Shown: one piece after another, positions 40,708 to 51,224 of the stretch
Numbering within the stretch: the first letter of the stretch is position 1
How the letters are laid out: each line of letters opens with the position of its first letter
Source of the DNA: Dactylonectria macrodidyma
Taxonomy: Eukaryota; Ascomycota; Sordariomycetes; Hypocreales; Nectriaceae
Direction of reading: 5' to 3'
DNA length: 64,000 bases
Assembly (NCBI GenBank): GCA_020744425.1
Contig: JAGMUV010000008.1
Coordinates: 248,001-312,000, forward strand
The notes under the pieces: generated by a model
The model's database searches: none
What the model was told of the DNA's origin: nothing
Seen by the model: the letters and a program-made list of their open reading frames with translations, nothing else
Made by a program: the position numbers and the translations under genes

Positions 40708-43700
40708 TTACCTCCTATCTCCATGCCCTAAGTTGTGTTTAGCTGATAGCACTTTCTTAATTTGATTCGCGACCAAACTCGCAGTGTATCGTAGGCCTGA
40801 TGTGAGCACCCGGCTAAGGAAGCAGATAGGGCGTACGGCTACAGCTGGGATGTGTGTGCCTGGTTCCCAGACATAGTCATCGCGAAGGTGGAAAAGGACG
40901 GCTCCAAAACCTCTCTCAAGGCTGCCGTCGACTTGCAAGAAGAGCTGCTTGTCTGGATCGAGGTGGCACAGCATTCGGCCAGAGGATATCTCCTTCTGTA
41001 GGGCGGCAAAGGCGATCTTCTCATCATGTATTGGCTCGTAATGAGTTGTGCGGGTGTAGGCCTTGCGACGGTTAGGATTCCCGTCAACAACTTTGCCTTC
41101 CTTGCGACCTTCTGCAAGCAGGGCAACCTTCCGTTTCTGCAGCGGCTCGATAAGCTGAGCATAATAAGGAATAAGGTGCCTAATGTAGCCAGTGGCGCCA
41201 ATATATTGCTCAAGGCCTGCAAGTTGGTAAGGGAACTCAAGTTGTGCGAAGGCGGCCATCCGTTCCTCTGTCGTACTCAATCCAAGGGCATCAACGCGGA
41301 AGCCGAGTAACTGAGCACTAGGGTAGCCAATCCAACTCTTCTTCGGAGAGATAGTGAGGTTTTGAGCTTGGAAGAGGCTGAACAGTGTCTTTAGGTGCTT
41401 GAGATGCTCTTCTGCTGTCTTAGAGAAGATCACGATATCGTCAATGAAAGCGCGGCTGAAGTTTTTATAGGGACGAAGCAGCTTATCCATATACCGTTGA
41501 ACATAGGCAGGGGAGTTACGGAAGCCCATCGGAGCTACAGTTGACCTTTCTAAGCCTCGATGGCTTGTCATCGTAAAGCGGTCCCGGTGTTCGAGCTTCA
41601 CTCCGAACTGGAAGAAGAAGGACGAGGCATCGATAGCCGTAATATAGCGGGCGCCGCGGAGGGCTTGAATGATGTCTTCCTGCCGAGGCAGAGGGTAGTT
41701 GTCAGGGATCGTGATCTTGTTGAGGGCTCTGAGGTCGACAACCAGACGACCCTTAGGTTCGCCATTGACTGTACGCCAAACGACAAAGATTGGGGCAGTA
41801 AAAGGCGTAGGTCCCTTGGCCCATTCGAGGCGGCCTTGCTTGTGTAGGAGGTCGAATAGCTTGTCGATGAACTCGCGGTCTTTGAGGCCACTGGGATAAG
41901 GTCTCTGCGAAATGCGTTGCTTATGCCAGTTATCGATCAGCGGGACTTGGAGTTCCTCGCCATCAGGGACCTTGACAAGGCCTGTATCGATCCAAAGCTT
42001 AGCATATCGGGAAACAAGACGCATAGCCGCAGCTGTAAAGGCAGGGTCTTCAGCGTAGATGTGGATGCCTTCGTCTGTGAGGATCTCAGGCAGGTTCGGT
42101 GTCTTCCGCACGTGGGTTTGATAGGGAACTCGAGCAGCTTCGGGGGCAGCTTCATCGGGGGCCTCAGGCGACGAAGGCGCTGAAGCGGAGTCGCCATCGT
42201 GTGCGAGGAAGGCTGCGATAGAGGAGGCAGCCTTACGGCGCTGCTTCCAGGGAAGTTCCGTGTTCAGCCGGTCCTCAAAGATAGCCTCGCTGAGCGATTC
42301 CACAGGCGGTGCCGCCTGGGGAGTCCAGTTGAGCTCATAAGAGCCTGAAGCAACAGCTTCAATTCCCTCCGTAAGGGAAAATTCCTCAGAGATCGAGGGT
42401 AAGGGCCTAGAAATGCCCACAGCAGCTTCGTCTGTCTGGCCTGACACCACAGCCAAGGCGGGGGCAGCCGCGACTGTAAGGGCAGTCAGGGTGGCGGTCC
42501 AAGTTGACACAAAGTAGCTGTCATCTTCGCACTCATGGATATTCCCGATCTTCTGCTTCCGGTGGAGCTTGATATCCTTCTTCGTGTTGTTTACGATGAC
42601 CACAGCTGGCAGGGCTTCATGGTCAACCATAGCGTGCATTGCTGAGGGGAGAGAAGCGTAGAAGGCAAAGCTGCGATCCTTAGGGAGCTCCTTCCAGGTA
42701 GCTGCAACAGCTAGGGTCTGCCCAGCAGGTATCACAGTGGCTCTGAGGGCGTTGACGCGTCGGGTGACCTGCTTGCGAGGGCGAGAGATATCAAAGGGAA
42801 TAAGGAAATCATCAAGAACACCACACCGAATTCGTCTCTCAGTGATCAAGATGTCGCATCTATAGGGATCGAGAAAGCCGTTGCCAAGCAAGGCAACAGC
42901 ATCCAGCTTGTCCTGAACCCAAGCACCTGTTGTAAACTTGGCTGTGCCAGCTTTGGTGCCGTCTGCGTGGATGCCTTCAAGATAGAAGGTGAATGTAGCC
43001 CATTCGTCAGTACGCTTCCAGCCACTGACTCCTTTGATGATGGTTGGGTCTCTTTTCTCGATAGTATGGTCGAGACTTTGAAGCCAGGTTCGATCGATTA
43101 CAGGGCGGCCGCAGCCAGAGTCACCGCAGATTTCCACAGACTGTTCGTCTTCGGCACGGGCTTTGGCCTTAAGGCGCAGGTGAGTGTAATCGTCGCTCGG
43201 AGCACAAGGCTTAGGCTCTAATAGAGATCCCGGAGCAGGGCTTGCAGCTGTAGTTGCAGTGAGGGCAGCCTGTCTTGCTGCAGCAGTTCCTCGACAGGTC
43301 TCAAGGTGCTGGAAGAGGCGGCTCCGGCTAGGGAAGCTTTCCTTGCATCTCTTGCAACGTGAAGGCTTCGGTGTGTAATCGAGCTTTTCTCGAGCTGCCT
43401 GCTGAGGTGTGACACAGCAGTTGGCAATGCAGTGCTCCTTCAAAATCATTTTTGACGGGAAGGAGCGTTGGCAGGTTTCACACTTAAAGGCAGGGTCGGT
43501 AGGAAGGTCGAAGATGGAGCCGTTCATAGCCACAACGTAGGCCTCCTGCGAACGTGCTGAGAAAGTCGAAGTATCCGAAAGAGAGGCATCGTCCTCATCG
43601 TCAGCGTCCGATGTGGTCGAGGCTCGTTCGCGCCGAGGCTCGGGCTCGGGCTCGGGCTCACTTTCGATAGCCGGGTATTTCTTTTCAAATGTGACCCTCT

Positions 43701-45207
43701 TCTCGGAGCGTTCCTGTCGGTCACGGTCGCGATAGCTGTCTCGGGGTCTGTTGCGGCGGTCATCCGTGCCTCGGTTCTCGTGGTTGTCTCGCGGCGCGCG
43801 GTATCGATCACGGTCTCGGTCGCGGTCTTCGTATCGGCGGCTGCGGTCGCGGTTGCTGCGACGGTTGTTATCGTAATCTCGTTTTTGGTCGCTACGCTCA
43901 TAGTCTCGCCGGCTGTTGAAATGGTCATCGCGACGACCTCGTCGCCGTTGGATTAGGGCCGTGATAGTAGGTCGAAGGTCTTCACATTCTCGAATGAAGT
44001 CGGTCAGATTAGTCTTCGCCTTGGGCATAGTAAGAAGGCGGGAGATCTCGATATCGATCAGTGGGTAGATAGCTTGGAGGATGTGCTTATCGTTTTGGAG
44101 ACCCAGCTGCTTGGCATATGCTGCCTTGCGCTGCACCCACTGCGTGAGGCTGATATCGTCTTGCGCTAGGCCAAGCGTATACCTTCCTGAATGGAGGTCC
44201 TTTGTGATCTCAGCGTCGGGGCGCTTGAATCGAGCTATGAGTTTCTTGCAGAACTTGTAGATAGGGGCATCGAGGAGCCGGTTGCGCTGATCAGTGCTAA
44301 GCTCGCCCATGAACCATCCTTGGGCACCGCCTCCAAGCATAGAAACGTAGTATTCCTGGAGGGAGTCCTCGCCGTAACGCTCGAAGACTCGGAGGTGCTC
44401 GCAGAAGAGATATACATCAGTGTAAATCTGCTTATTCTGGCTCACCACAAGGCCAGTCCCCTTGGGGTCCTTGAAGTCCGGGTCGAATAGGCCGACGGCT
44501 TCCTTTCTGATCTTTCGGTGGGCATCAGTGCCTACTATCGTAGAGACCTGAGATCGTTCTCGTCGGGAACGGCGGGCGGCTTCGGCGTCGTCATCTGAGG
44601 AGTCGTCTGTTGCAGATGAAGTAGGCGGTAGAGAGCCACGGCGGCTCCCCTGGCGATGCTGAGAGGTGAGCCCAGATGACTTCCTCTGGGGTCTTGAGGC
44701 ATCCCAAGGATCAGGTGGCTCGGCCTCGTCATCGGTCAGGCCGGTCGGGGCTCTTACGGTGATCAGCTTTACACTGGTCTCAGCATTGGGGGGATCGAAG
44801 TCGAACTGCTTCACAATGGCCTTTCGCCACCAGCCAAGATGAGCCAAATCATCAGCCTTAGCTGGGGGCAATCCGAGAAGCTCCTGTGCGTTGCCATCAC
44901 GGGCAGCAAACTTTGAGATGAAGTGTTGAAGGGCATAGACTACATCGCTATCCCATACAGTCAGAGTCTCAAGAACTTCCTGAGTCGCTTTCTGGCTTAG
45001 GAGATGGGCGTATCGAATGCCCCAGCCTGTGGCCTTAGTATTCGAAGGCTCCTTAAGCCAGGCTGACATCGTCATCTTATCGAGCTGCTCGATGTCTTGT
45101 GGCGATGTAGAAAAGCGTTTCTTTTTGGGTATTGTAGTTAGGCCTGTAGGCGGGGGAACCTGTCTAGACTGTTCTCCCTCACTTGAGCCATTGTGAGATC
45201 GAGCCAT
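40708..45207 (-). CDS. Ty3/gypsy Gag-Pol polyprotein, integrase part missing
   Basis: A single open frame of 1499 codons. Order: N-terminal conserved segment; capsid-like Gag at about residues 235-415 (VGLFDPDFKDPKGTGLVVSQ ... FRRPDAEITK-like MHR region); an Arg/Asp-rich linker; two C2HC zinc fingers at about 578-598 and 622-642 (CETCQRSFPSKM...HCIANC, CKRCKESFPSRS...HLETC). Next is an aspartic protease with CGDSGCGRPVI at about 690, then reverse transcriptase from about 1080 (GRLVVDLRALNKITIPDNYP; TAIDASSFFFQF; catalytic FIDDIVIFSK near 1254), then the start of RNase H (FLQVDGSLERGFGAVLFH, about 1425). Shortly after FLSRVLTSGLRYTAS similarity stops (near 40780) and the frame ends 25 codons later. 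RNase H is cut and integrase is absent, so it cannot transpose alone. No LTR pair was recognised. Confidence 0.9.
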   Translation of the reverse strand: MARSHNGSSEGEQSRQVPPPTGLTTIPKKKRFSTSPQDIEQLDKMTMSAWLKEPSNTKATGWGIRYAHLLSQKATQEVLETLTVWDSDVVYALQHFISKFAARDGNAQELLGLPPAKADDLAHLGWWRKAIVKQFDFDPPNAETSVKLITVRAPTGLTDDEAEPPDPWDASRPQRKSSGLTSQHRQGSRRGSLPPTSSATDDSSDDDAEAARRSRRERSQVSTIVGTDAHRKIRKEAVGLFDPDFKDPKGTGLVVSQNKQIYTDVYLFCEHLRVFERYGEDSLQEYYVSMLGGGAQGWFMGELSTDQRNRLLDAPIYKFCKKLIARFKRPDAEITKDLHSGRYTLGLAQDDISLTQWVQRKAAYAKQLGLQNDKHILQAIYPLIDIEISRLLTMPKAKTNLTDFIRECEDLRPTITALIQRRRGRRDDHFNSRRDYERSDQKRDYDNNRRSNRDRSRRYEDRDRDRDRYRAPRDNHENRGTDDRRNRPRDSYRDRDRQERSEKRVTFEKKYPAIESEPEPEPEPRRERASTTSDADDEDDASLSDTSTFSARSQEAYVVAMNGSIFDLPTDPAFKCETCQRSFPSKMILKEHCIANCCVTPQQAAREKLDYTPKPSRCKRCKESFPSRSRLFQHLETCRGTAAARQAALTATTAASPAPGSLLEPKPCAPSDDYTHLRLKAKARAEDEQSVEICGDSGCGRPVIDRTWLQSLDHTIEKRDPTIIKGVSGWKRTDEWATFTFYLEGIHADGTKAGTAKFTTGAWVQDKLDAVALLGNGFLDPYRCDILITERRIRCGVLDDFLIPFDISRPRKQVTRRVNALRATVIPAGQTLAVAATWKELPKDRSFAFYASLPSAMHAMVDHEALPAVVIVNNTKKDIKLHRKQKIGNIHECEDDSYFVSTWTATLTALTVAAAPALAVVSGQTDEAAVGISRPLPSISEEFSLTEGIEAVASGSYELNWTPQAAPPVESLSEAIFEDRLNTELPWKQRRKAASSIAAFLAHDGDSASAPSSPEAPDEAAPEAARVPYQTHVRKTPNLPEILTDEGIHIYAEDPAFTAAAMRLVSRYAKLWIDTGLVKVPDGEELQVPLIDNWHKQRISQRPYPSGLKDREFIDKLFDLLHKQGRLEWAKGPTPFTAPIFVVWRTVNGEPKGRLVVDLRALNKITIPDNYPLPRQEDIIQALRGARYITAIDASSFFFQFGVKLEHRDRFTMTSHRGLERSTVAPMGFRNSPAYVQRYMDKLLRPYKNFSRAFIDDIVIFSKTAEEHLKHLKTLFSLFQAQNLTISPKKSWIGYPSAQLLGFRVDALGLSTTEERMAAFAQLEFPYQLAGLEQYIGATGYIRHLIPYYAQLIEPLQKRKVALLAEGRKEGKVVDGNPNRRKAYTRTTHYEPIHDEKIAFAALQKEISSGRMLCHLDPDKQLFLQVDGSLERGFGAVLFHLRDDYVWEPGTHIPAVAVRPICFLSRVLTSGLRYTASLVANQIKKVLSAKHNLGHGDRR

Positions 45208-45900
45208 CTTGACTTGTCGTAATGCTTATTTCTTGGCGCAATAGTTGCTTGGTGAAGTCAGCAAGAGTGGCGGTCTCTAGGCTGTCAGAGGAGTGTTCCA
45301 AATTGGTTTCCGATTCATGGGCCTAATGTTTCAGGCATTCTCCTTTCAAGGATATCGTGCTTAAGTGCGAGCCTCACCAAGAGATGATATCGCGAGGGGG
45401 TGCAGAGCGGGTGCTGCTTCTGCGTTGTCAAAAGGGATCTGGGCGGTTGCTGGTCGTGCTACCAAGGATCGTGTTGGGTTGGCCGATAGAGGCCTGATGG
45501 TCTAGGACCTGGTTGGCTGGTGCCTGGGGCCTTGACGAACTAAATCGCAGGCTTGACTGTGCGATAGCTTGCAATTGCTACCATTTGATGCGAATACATC
45601 GCGGAGGTCACATAAAGTGAGGTTGTCATGTAGATGTAGAAAGATGGATGACGAGCTAAGACTACAGTTGAGGACGGGAGCATAAGGTCTCCTTTCTCAC
45701 GTGATGTTACATATAATGCCAGTCTGAAGCACCAGGCCCAAGACTGGTTCTTCACGTATCACTCATACTGGCATTTCGACGGTTGAAACCACTTTTCGGG
45801 AGGTTTATCAGTAGAGTTGTTAGCCCTAATCTGGATTTGAGCAACATGCAGTCGTTGAGACGGCGAGGAATTCGAATTTACTAATCTTTCGCTCTCCGGT
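45208..45900. other. Upstream region of the gypsy element
   Basis: Should contain the leader and 5' LTR of the leftward retroelement, but I could not define an LTR because the opposite end of the element is missing. No gene is seen. Confidence 0.35.
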
Positions 45901-45926
45901 AGATGATCGTTTCTACCTCGTGGACG

Positions 45927-46265
45927 TCACAGGCCATTCGTGGGTGTTAATGCGAAGGATTTGCATCTGTTGTGGCGTTCCAGGATGATTCCTACCACAC
46001 CTCGCTTGGCATGACCGTGTCGGCGTTGCCCTGACCCGTCGGTCTCTCCGTGCTGCTGGCCCGCCAGACCGGCACAACAAGAGTTAGTCTCAACCACGTC
46101 CACCTTATGGGTAGTCGTATTATATGTATAATACTCGCCATGGAGCAGTAAAACGGGCAGCAAATGCTCAAATGATCGCAATTTTGCCCGTGAGCAGAAG
46201 TCTTTCAGAGCATCTTCCAGGTTTTTATGCCGGGGTTGGAAGGTAATGTCTGTGGCCAGTATCAC
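45927..46265 (-). CDS. Hypothetical short protein fragment
   Basis: A 112-codon frame with protein-like sequence (ATDITFQPRHKNLEDALKDF, SFEHLLPVLLLHGEYYTYNT). The ORF begins with an ATG but the frame is open further upstream. It is not recognised and may be part of a degraded gene between the ankyrin pseudogene and the retroelement. Confidence 0.25.
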   Translation of the reverse strand: MILATDITFQPRHKNLEDALKDFCSRAKLRSFEHLLPVLLLHGEYYTYNTTTHKVDVVETNSCCAGLAGQQHGETDGSGQRRHGHAKRGVVGIILERHNRCKSFALTPTNGL

Positions 46266-46497
46266 TGCAGTCCCACTATCACAGACACTTACTCCAATAC
46301 CTAGATTCGCAAGACGACTCTAGCCTTGCTTTTGTGAACTACGCTACTCGATGGCGCTTACAAGACTAACAAAATACAGAATGCCGCTCCTGGATATGAT
46401 TGGAGTCGATGCTTGCCAGCGGTCTTTCTGCATTGCATTTACATTCCTCAGCGGCGAAACTGAACAGGATACAATGTTACCCTGTCATTCATAGCCC

Positions 46498-48356
46498 CTA
46501 CCTCCTTGCCTTCTTCTCAAATATCTCGAGGACACTATTGTTTGAGCAAGCCGCTGCCACATCAATCGCCGTCTGTTGCGCATTGTTCTCCATCATCGGA
46601 TCCAATCCAGCAGCCATTAGTTCCTGAAACCGAACCACGTCCCCGGTGGCTGCGACATGTAGCAGCCCTCTACCCTCATTGTCTTTGGCCGAGAAATCGG
46701 CGCCCAGTTCCCGCAGCAGAGCTATGGCCCCCTGCTCTCGCGGAACCTCGTATGCGTCGCCCCGAACTTTTTGCTTAAAATAGTCCCGATTGTACCTATT
46801 GTTGGGGTCTTGCGGGTATCGCTTAGCGAATTTGAAAAGCGGAGTCTCGCCTTCGGAATTGCGCTCGTTGATATCGGCTCCGCGACGGACCAAATCTCGA
46901 AATAGGTGACGGAGTCTCGGCGTGCCGAGATCTTCTGCCAGCTTGTGCAGCACTCCGTCGCCGTTCTTGTTTGCCACCAGGGGTGACGCACCTGCTGACA
47001 GAAGCCGCTGTACCGCCTCTGTGTCGGCCTCTGACTCAACGGCACGACGTATAGCATATATCAGCGGTGTATCGCCAAAGCTATCATCGGCATCATGTAC
47101 TAGCTTCGGCGCTAGGCGAATCATGTCGTCCAACGTCGCTCTCAACCCAGGTGTGGTGATCGAGTAGCTCCAAAGTAGGGATGTAAGGACGGTTCGACCA
47201 AGATTATCTCATGCAGTAAGATCAGCGCCGAGAGCCGCCAGGTGCTGGAAGATAGTTTCTTTTCCTCCATCAGTAAATGGCTTATCGATCATCTCCGGAC
47301 TCCTACAGGCAGCATGCAGGAGTGTGAGTCCTTTTGGATCTCTATGGTTGACGTCGATTCCGGGCACCAGGAACGGTTGAAGTTGGAATTCTCCGATTAC
47401 TAGAATCAAGTGGTGTAATAAGGTCCCTTCCAAATCGTTAGCATTTGCCTGGGGGGGCGATTCGCCTTTCTTGAAGTGAATGTATTCAGGCCTTGCACAT
47501 GAGACGTGATCTTTTTCTCGAATGAGGTAGTTTGAGAGGGGGTTCGCTCCGTGATCGATGAGGATCCCAATCATCTCAATAACAATCGCATTGTCAACCG
47601 ACGGGCTCCAGAAGTCGTCGTCTGGATCCGGCTTTCTGAATAGCATGCCTGCTGCGCGTAGTGCTGGATCCAAGTTCAAGTCGGGATCCTGTCCATCCTC
47701 ATCTTTCGCGTGCAAAAGCTTGCGTAATATATCAACTCGACCGGCTTCGACCGCTGACACGACATCATCAGGTGATATTATGGCTCCGTGCTTGATTAGA
47801 AGCCGTACCATCTTGACATCGTGCGTGGCCAAGGTGAGGCAGCTTTTGCCCCTCCTTGTCTTGAGGTGGACATCTGCTCCAGCCTTGAGCAGACGTTTCA
47901 TCGAGTCATAAGCATGGGGACGAGGCTTAGGTTTGAAGAAAGACTCTTTGCCCGGGCCGAGAGTATGCATCGCAGAGAATGTGGAGGGGGGTGCGGCCCA
48001 GATGCTAAACATTCGCCATCCATTCAGCAAGGTTCTGTTCTGAAGAACAATCACATCTGGGGAAAGGAAAAAAACTTACATTCTGCTGGTCGACATCTAG
48101 ACCCAGGGTACAGACAAGTCGCTCCCATAGCGGAAGCACCCATTCCCGAACATACGGATACCTTGATGCCTCTCTAGCTGCGAGCTCATGAAGCAGTGAG
48201 TTTCCGTCGTAATCGACTATAGTATGGTCAAGGCCGATACCTAGCAGAAACTCGAACCATGGAATGTCTGTATCGTCCCTGGATCTAGAGCTTGAGCTGA
48301 AACTGGATGGTCGCTTCTTAATAGTCTCATGCAGCAAAGTTCTTCCCCTGAAAGGT
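46498..48356 (-). pseudogene. Ankyrin-repeat protein gene, broken
   Basis: Ankyrin repeats run through the whole region on the minus strand. 48354-48080 has GRTLLHETIKKRP, IPWFEFLLGIGLDHTIVDYD and GNSLLHELAARE. A GTAAGT donor at 48079 and an acceptor TTTAG about 75 nt on lead to HLGRTPLHILCDA, after which the frame must shift to continue AYDSMKRLLKAGADVHLKTR and GKSCLTLATHDVKMVRLLIK. TGA at 47209-47211 follows GADLTA where CGA (Arg) would give GADLTARDNLGRTVLTSLLW. Repeats then run to the true stop at 46498, including GDTPLIYAIRRAVES, RRGADINERNSEGETPLFKF and DNEGRGLLHVAATGDVVRFQ. One frameshift (next to a CCCCCC run) and one CGA-to-TGA change break the gene. No start codon is found upstream of the acceptor at 48356. 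Confidence 0.75.
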
Positions 48357-49342
48357 TTCTATTCTGTCGCAATCTTGGGATGCTATTCAATTTTTTTGTC
48401 TGAGTCTTTTAGTTCTACTTTTCTCAGTCCAAGACAGTCTATATATCTCATTTTGACGTAAAATTCTAGACATTGATTGGATCTTCTACCGGCCTGCATT
48501 CCAGAACTGGCTCAATGTTGGCGTGAGATTTTGCCGGTTCGGAGTGTTGAAATGAGCATATTGTATTGATTGAAGAAGAAAACTAGCGCTAACCAGCGGA
48601 AGCTATTAACAAGAAGATATCCACATCCCAGCCACCAATGGATCGGAATAGCCATTGATCTGTCAAACAACGGATCTCAACACAATCAACGTCTGGGCTG
48701 CCACGCGAGGCCACGCATTTATTACCATTTAGGAGATAATGGCATCAATGTGGAAGAACTTAGCTAAAGCGTTACTGCGGCAGCTGCAGAGGATGATGCT
48801 TTTTAATTGAGCCTTATATGTATGTATGTTCTTTCGAGTTCTCTTCATTGCGCAACTCCTCTTCGTTGCATACCTTCCCTTCTCTTGGTTGCGTAGCATC
48901 ATCGCAATTACACAACCTGCACGCTAACCATTCCCCCCCTAAAAAAAAGGCAAAAATAGAATTCGAACTTAAGGCTTTCGTAAATAGCGCAAAAGGTTAC
49001 TTGTTAATTGAAACACAGGTCTTGAACTTATCTCAAGCGCATAAACTAAGACCTGCTCTCACTTCTGATACTTTGGGGGCTTCACTTATGATAAGTGTTA
49101 AGGTATCATGAGGCTAATGGCTAAAGATATTATACACTAATTGTAACCCTTTATTATATCAGGACCGTGCTGTGTATATACATAAAGCGCCTGTAAGGGA
49201 CTATAAGTATTCTCTTTATTACGTAAATAGACTAAGAGTATTGATCACACACACATACACACACACACCCGTATCTAAAATTATAAGCATAAAGATCCTA
49301 ACGCCACAATAGTGCACCTTCCTATGTATCCTGCTGCACTTT
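48357..49342. other. Intergenic, AT-rich
   Basis: No gene seen. 49224-49270 contains a CA-rich microsatellite (ACACACACATACACACACAC). 48900-49130 is AT-rich with scattered TAA/TAG, like decayed repeat. Confidence 0.4.
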
Positions 49343-50461
49343 CTATGACTTCTTGGATATATGAGATGATTGTCTCTTTGAAGGGGTTGTTTTAACCCTG
49401 ATCTCCTCATCCCTAGTGATAACAATCTCGGCTAATAACTCATTCATAGTCTTATTCTCAACGTCAGAGAGGAAGGGGTCGTCATCCTCGACATGCTCGT
49501 CTTCGACGATGCGCTCTTGTTTGATTGCCGCCGTTATTGCCGATAGAGGCGTGGTTGGTTCCTGCTTAATAGCTTCTGACTTCACAGTCACAGTACGCTC
49601 TTCTTTGACAGCTGGAAGGCGTGCCTTTGGTCGAGTGGCCTTTTTCTTCTTGGGACTTGGCGAGCATGTCTCTGAGTCAGCATCCGACATGATCTCGTAA
49701 CCCCTCTTGGTCCTAGGCTTTGGTGGCATCTCTAAAGGGTCAAGTTCAAAGAAACGCCAGAAGCTCAGAGAAGCCTTAGAGCTCCTGATGTCCTTATCAA
49801 AGTTGGTAGAAGTCTGGCGCAAGAGATCGTAGAGTCTAGTAGTTGTGTAAGCCCTTTCGGGCAGTCGTGCTGGTCTAGGCGCGCTGCCACCTTTCTCGAC
49901 GGAGAAGACAACTTCCCACACATGCTTGCTCTGCTCTAGATCTAGTTGCTTGACTAGATAACGCACCATCGCCTCATGAGTCCCGTGGTCGCGATGGAGG
50001 ACAACTGAAACATTGCCCATGCACTTCCGTACGGCTTTCGGCGCGCTGCTGTACTCAATGGTCTTAATGTCGCTAATATATTCATAGGCTCCAGCACCAA
50101 CCCAGAATGTAGCTTGAACCCCAATAGCAATTGGGTCTTTGCGACCCGTATTGGCAATGCTTTCTTGGCGCCTAGCCATTGCGTCAAGCGTGGCATTTTC
50201 GATACCAGCGGGGAGTGAAGTCGAGCGATTGGTAGGAATAATTATTGATGATAGTTTGCGGCGCTCGTTGGGGCGAGAAGTAGGGACGGCAGTAGGAGTA
50301 GGGGCATCTTCATCGTCGTCCTCCGTAAGATCAACACAATCAGTGATCGGTTTGAACTGTTGTCCACAATAGGGGCAGCAAACTGCACGGGGGTTCTTAG
50401 CTTGGAAGCTGGCATGCCTGCCTCCCCCAATAGAACAGAATGGAGTCAAAGTAGAAGACAT
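49343..50461 (-). CDS. Conserved hypothetical protein with SUMO-interaction and sumoylation-type motifs
   Basis: The intact 372-residue ORF starts MSSTLTPFCSIGGGRHASF. Residues 29-32 (CPYC, with an upstream Cys) look like half of a zinc ribbon. Next to it, CVDLTEDDDED matches a SUMO-interaction motif (hydrophobic VDLT followed by acids). A folded middle part (about 95-245) contains IGVQATFWVGAGAYEYISDI, VVLHRDHGTHEAMVRYLVKQ and ERAYTTTRLYDLLRQTSTNF. The C-terminal third is basic/acidic and holds several psi-K-x-E sites (VKEE, VKSE, IKQE twice). I recognise the layout only as a fungal hypothetical family, sometimes multicopy. Nuclear localisation is suggested by PKKKKATRPK. Regulation by SUMO is inference. 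Confidence 0.65.
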   Translation of the reverse strand: MSSTLTPFCSIGGGRHASFQAKNPRAVCCPYCGQQFKPITDCVDLTEDDDEDAPTPTAVPTSRPNERRKLSSIIIPTNRSTSLPAGIENATLDAMARRQESIANTGRKDPIAIGVQATFWVGAGAYEYISDIKTIEYSSAPKAVRKCMGNVSVVLHRDHGTHEAMVRYLVKQLDLEQSKHVWEVVFSVEKGGSAPRPARLPERAYTTTRLYDLLRQTSTNFDKDIRSSKASLSFWRFFELDPLEMPPKPRTKRGYEIMSDADSETCSPSPKKKKATRPKARLPAVKEERTVTVKSEAIKQEPTTPLSAITAAIKQERIVEDEHVEDDDPFLSDVENKTMNELLAEIVITRDEEIRVKTTPSKRQSSHISKKS

Positions 50462-51029
50462 GATGGGCTTGTGTAAAAGAGATAGAAGGTTTACCTGTAG
50501 ATAAGAATGGGAGGAAGAGTGATTTCAGTTCAAGTTTAAGTATAAGAAGAAGAGCACTCTCTTATAGTGGAGATGAGAATGGTAGTTTGTATATATGAAG
50601 CCGGTACAGTATGGTTACATACAGAGAGATATATTATCATAACAACTGGCAATTGTAGATCTGGGGTTGACTGGAGAACAGAAAATTGCGAATGGAATCA
50701 TACGAGCAATACTGCCGTAGTGCCAGTACCTCAGCTCTGGCACTTGGCTGCTTTGGGAGCAGCGTATGTAGCCAAGAGTGATATTTATCTAAGCAGGAAT
50801 GGGCTCACACGCCAGGGTCGACCTAAGAGACAATTGGCAAGGGTCTGTGAGGCCAGGGGGTTATGACCAGTTGATCCCTCCGGCCTTCCGTACAAGCGGC
50901 GGGCCAGCCTCGCAGGGCAATCACCACTGCTTGTTATTACCCACACAGCAAAGGCAGAACGGATTATGTAGGTGTCTCCTCCCCAGACAAAGATTCCATG
51001 AAATTTATTCACGCTCCACAAGTCGAGAT
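50462..51029. other. Intergenic, no gene
   Basis: Upstream flank of the gene at 49343-50461, followed by featureless sequence. Confidence 0.3.
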
Positions 51030-51206
51030 TTGAACGTGTCGAACAAGATCTTAGATGCACTTGCGGCTGAAACCCAAGGCCAGTACGCTGCGGGGCTTGT
51101 CCAGGCTGCGGAATACATGACACAGATCGGAGAGTTAGGAGGAGAGACTGACGTAGCTGGAAAGCGTGCCCACCTGGAGAAACTGAGAGACATGATACGT
51201 CAATGA
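51030..51206 (+). CDS. Short helical protein fragment
   Basis: Within a longer frame, the last 58 codons read DLNVSNKILDALAAETQGQY AAGLVQAAEYMTQIGELGGE followed by TDVAGKRAHLEKLRDMIRQ. This looks like a genuine helical C-terminus. Nothing upstream joins convincingly, so this may be a relic exon. Family not recognised. Confidence 0.3.
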   Translation: MNVSNKILDALAAETQGQYAAGLVQAAEYMTQIGELGGETDVAGKRAHLEKLRDMIRQ

Positions 51207-51224
51207 ATCGTATGGCGCATAACG

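Noticed and set aside
44235..44490. Short ORFs within the gypsy region
   Set aside because: All lie inside the 1499-codon Gag-Pol frame.
48941..49100. Possible tRNA relic (TTCGAAC near 48960)
   Set aside because: No cloverleaf could be built; the sequence is AT-rich debris.
51000..51040. Fourth copy of the LINE-like end (GAAATTTATTCACGC)
   Set aside because: The GGGCG core is not present and no tandem tail follows; similarity is limited to AAATTTATT.
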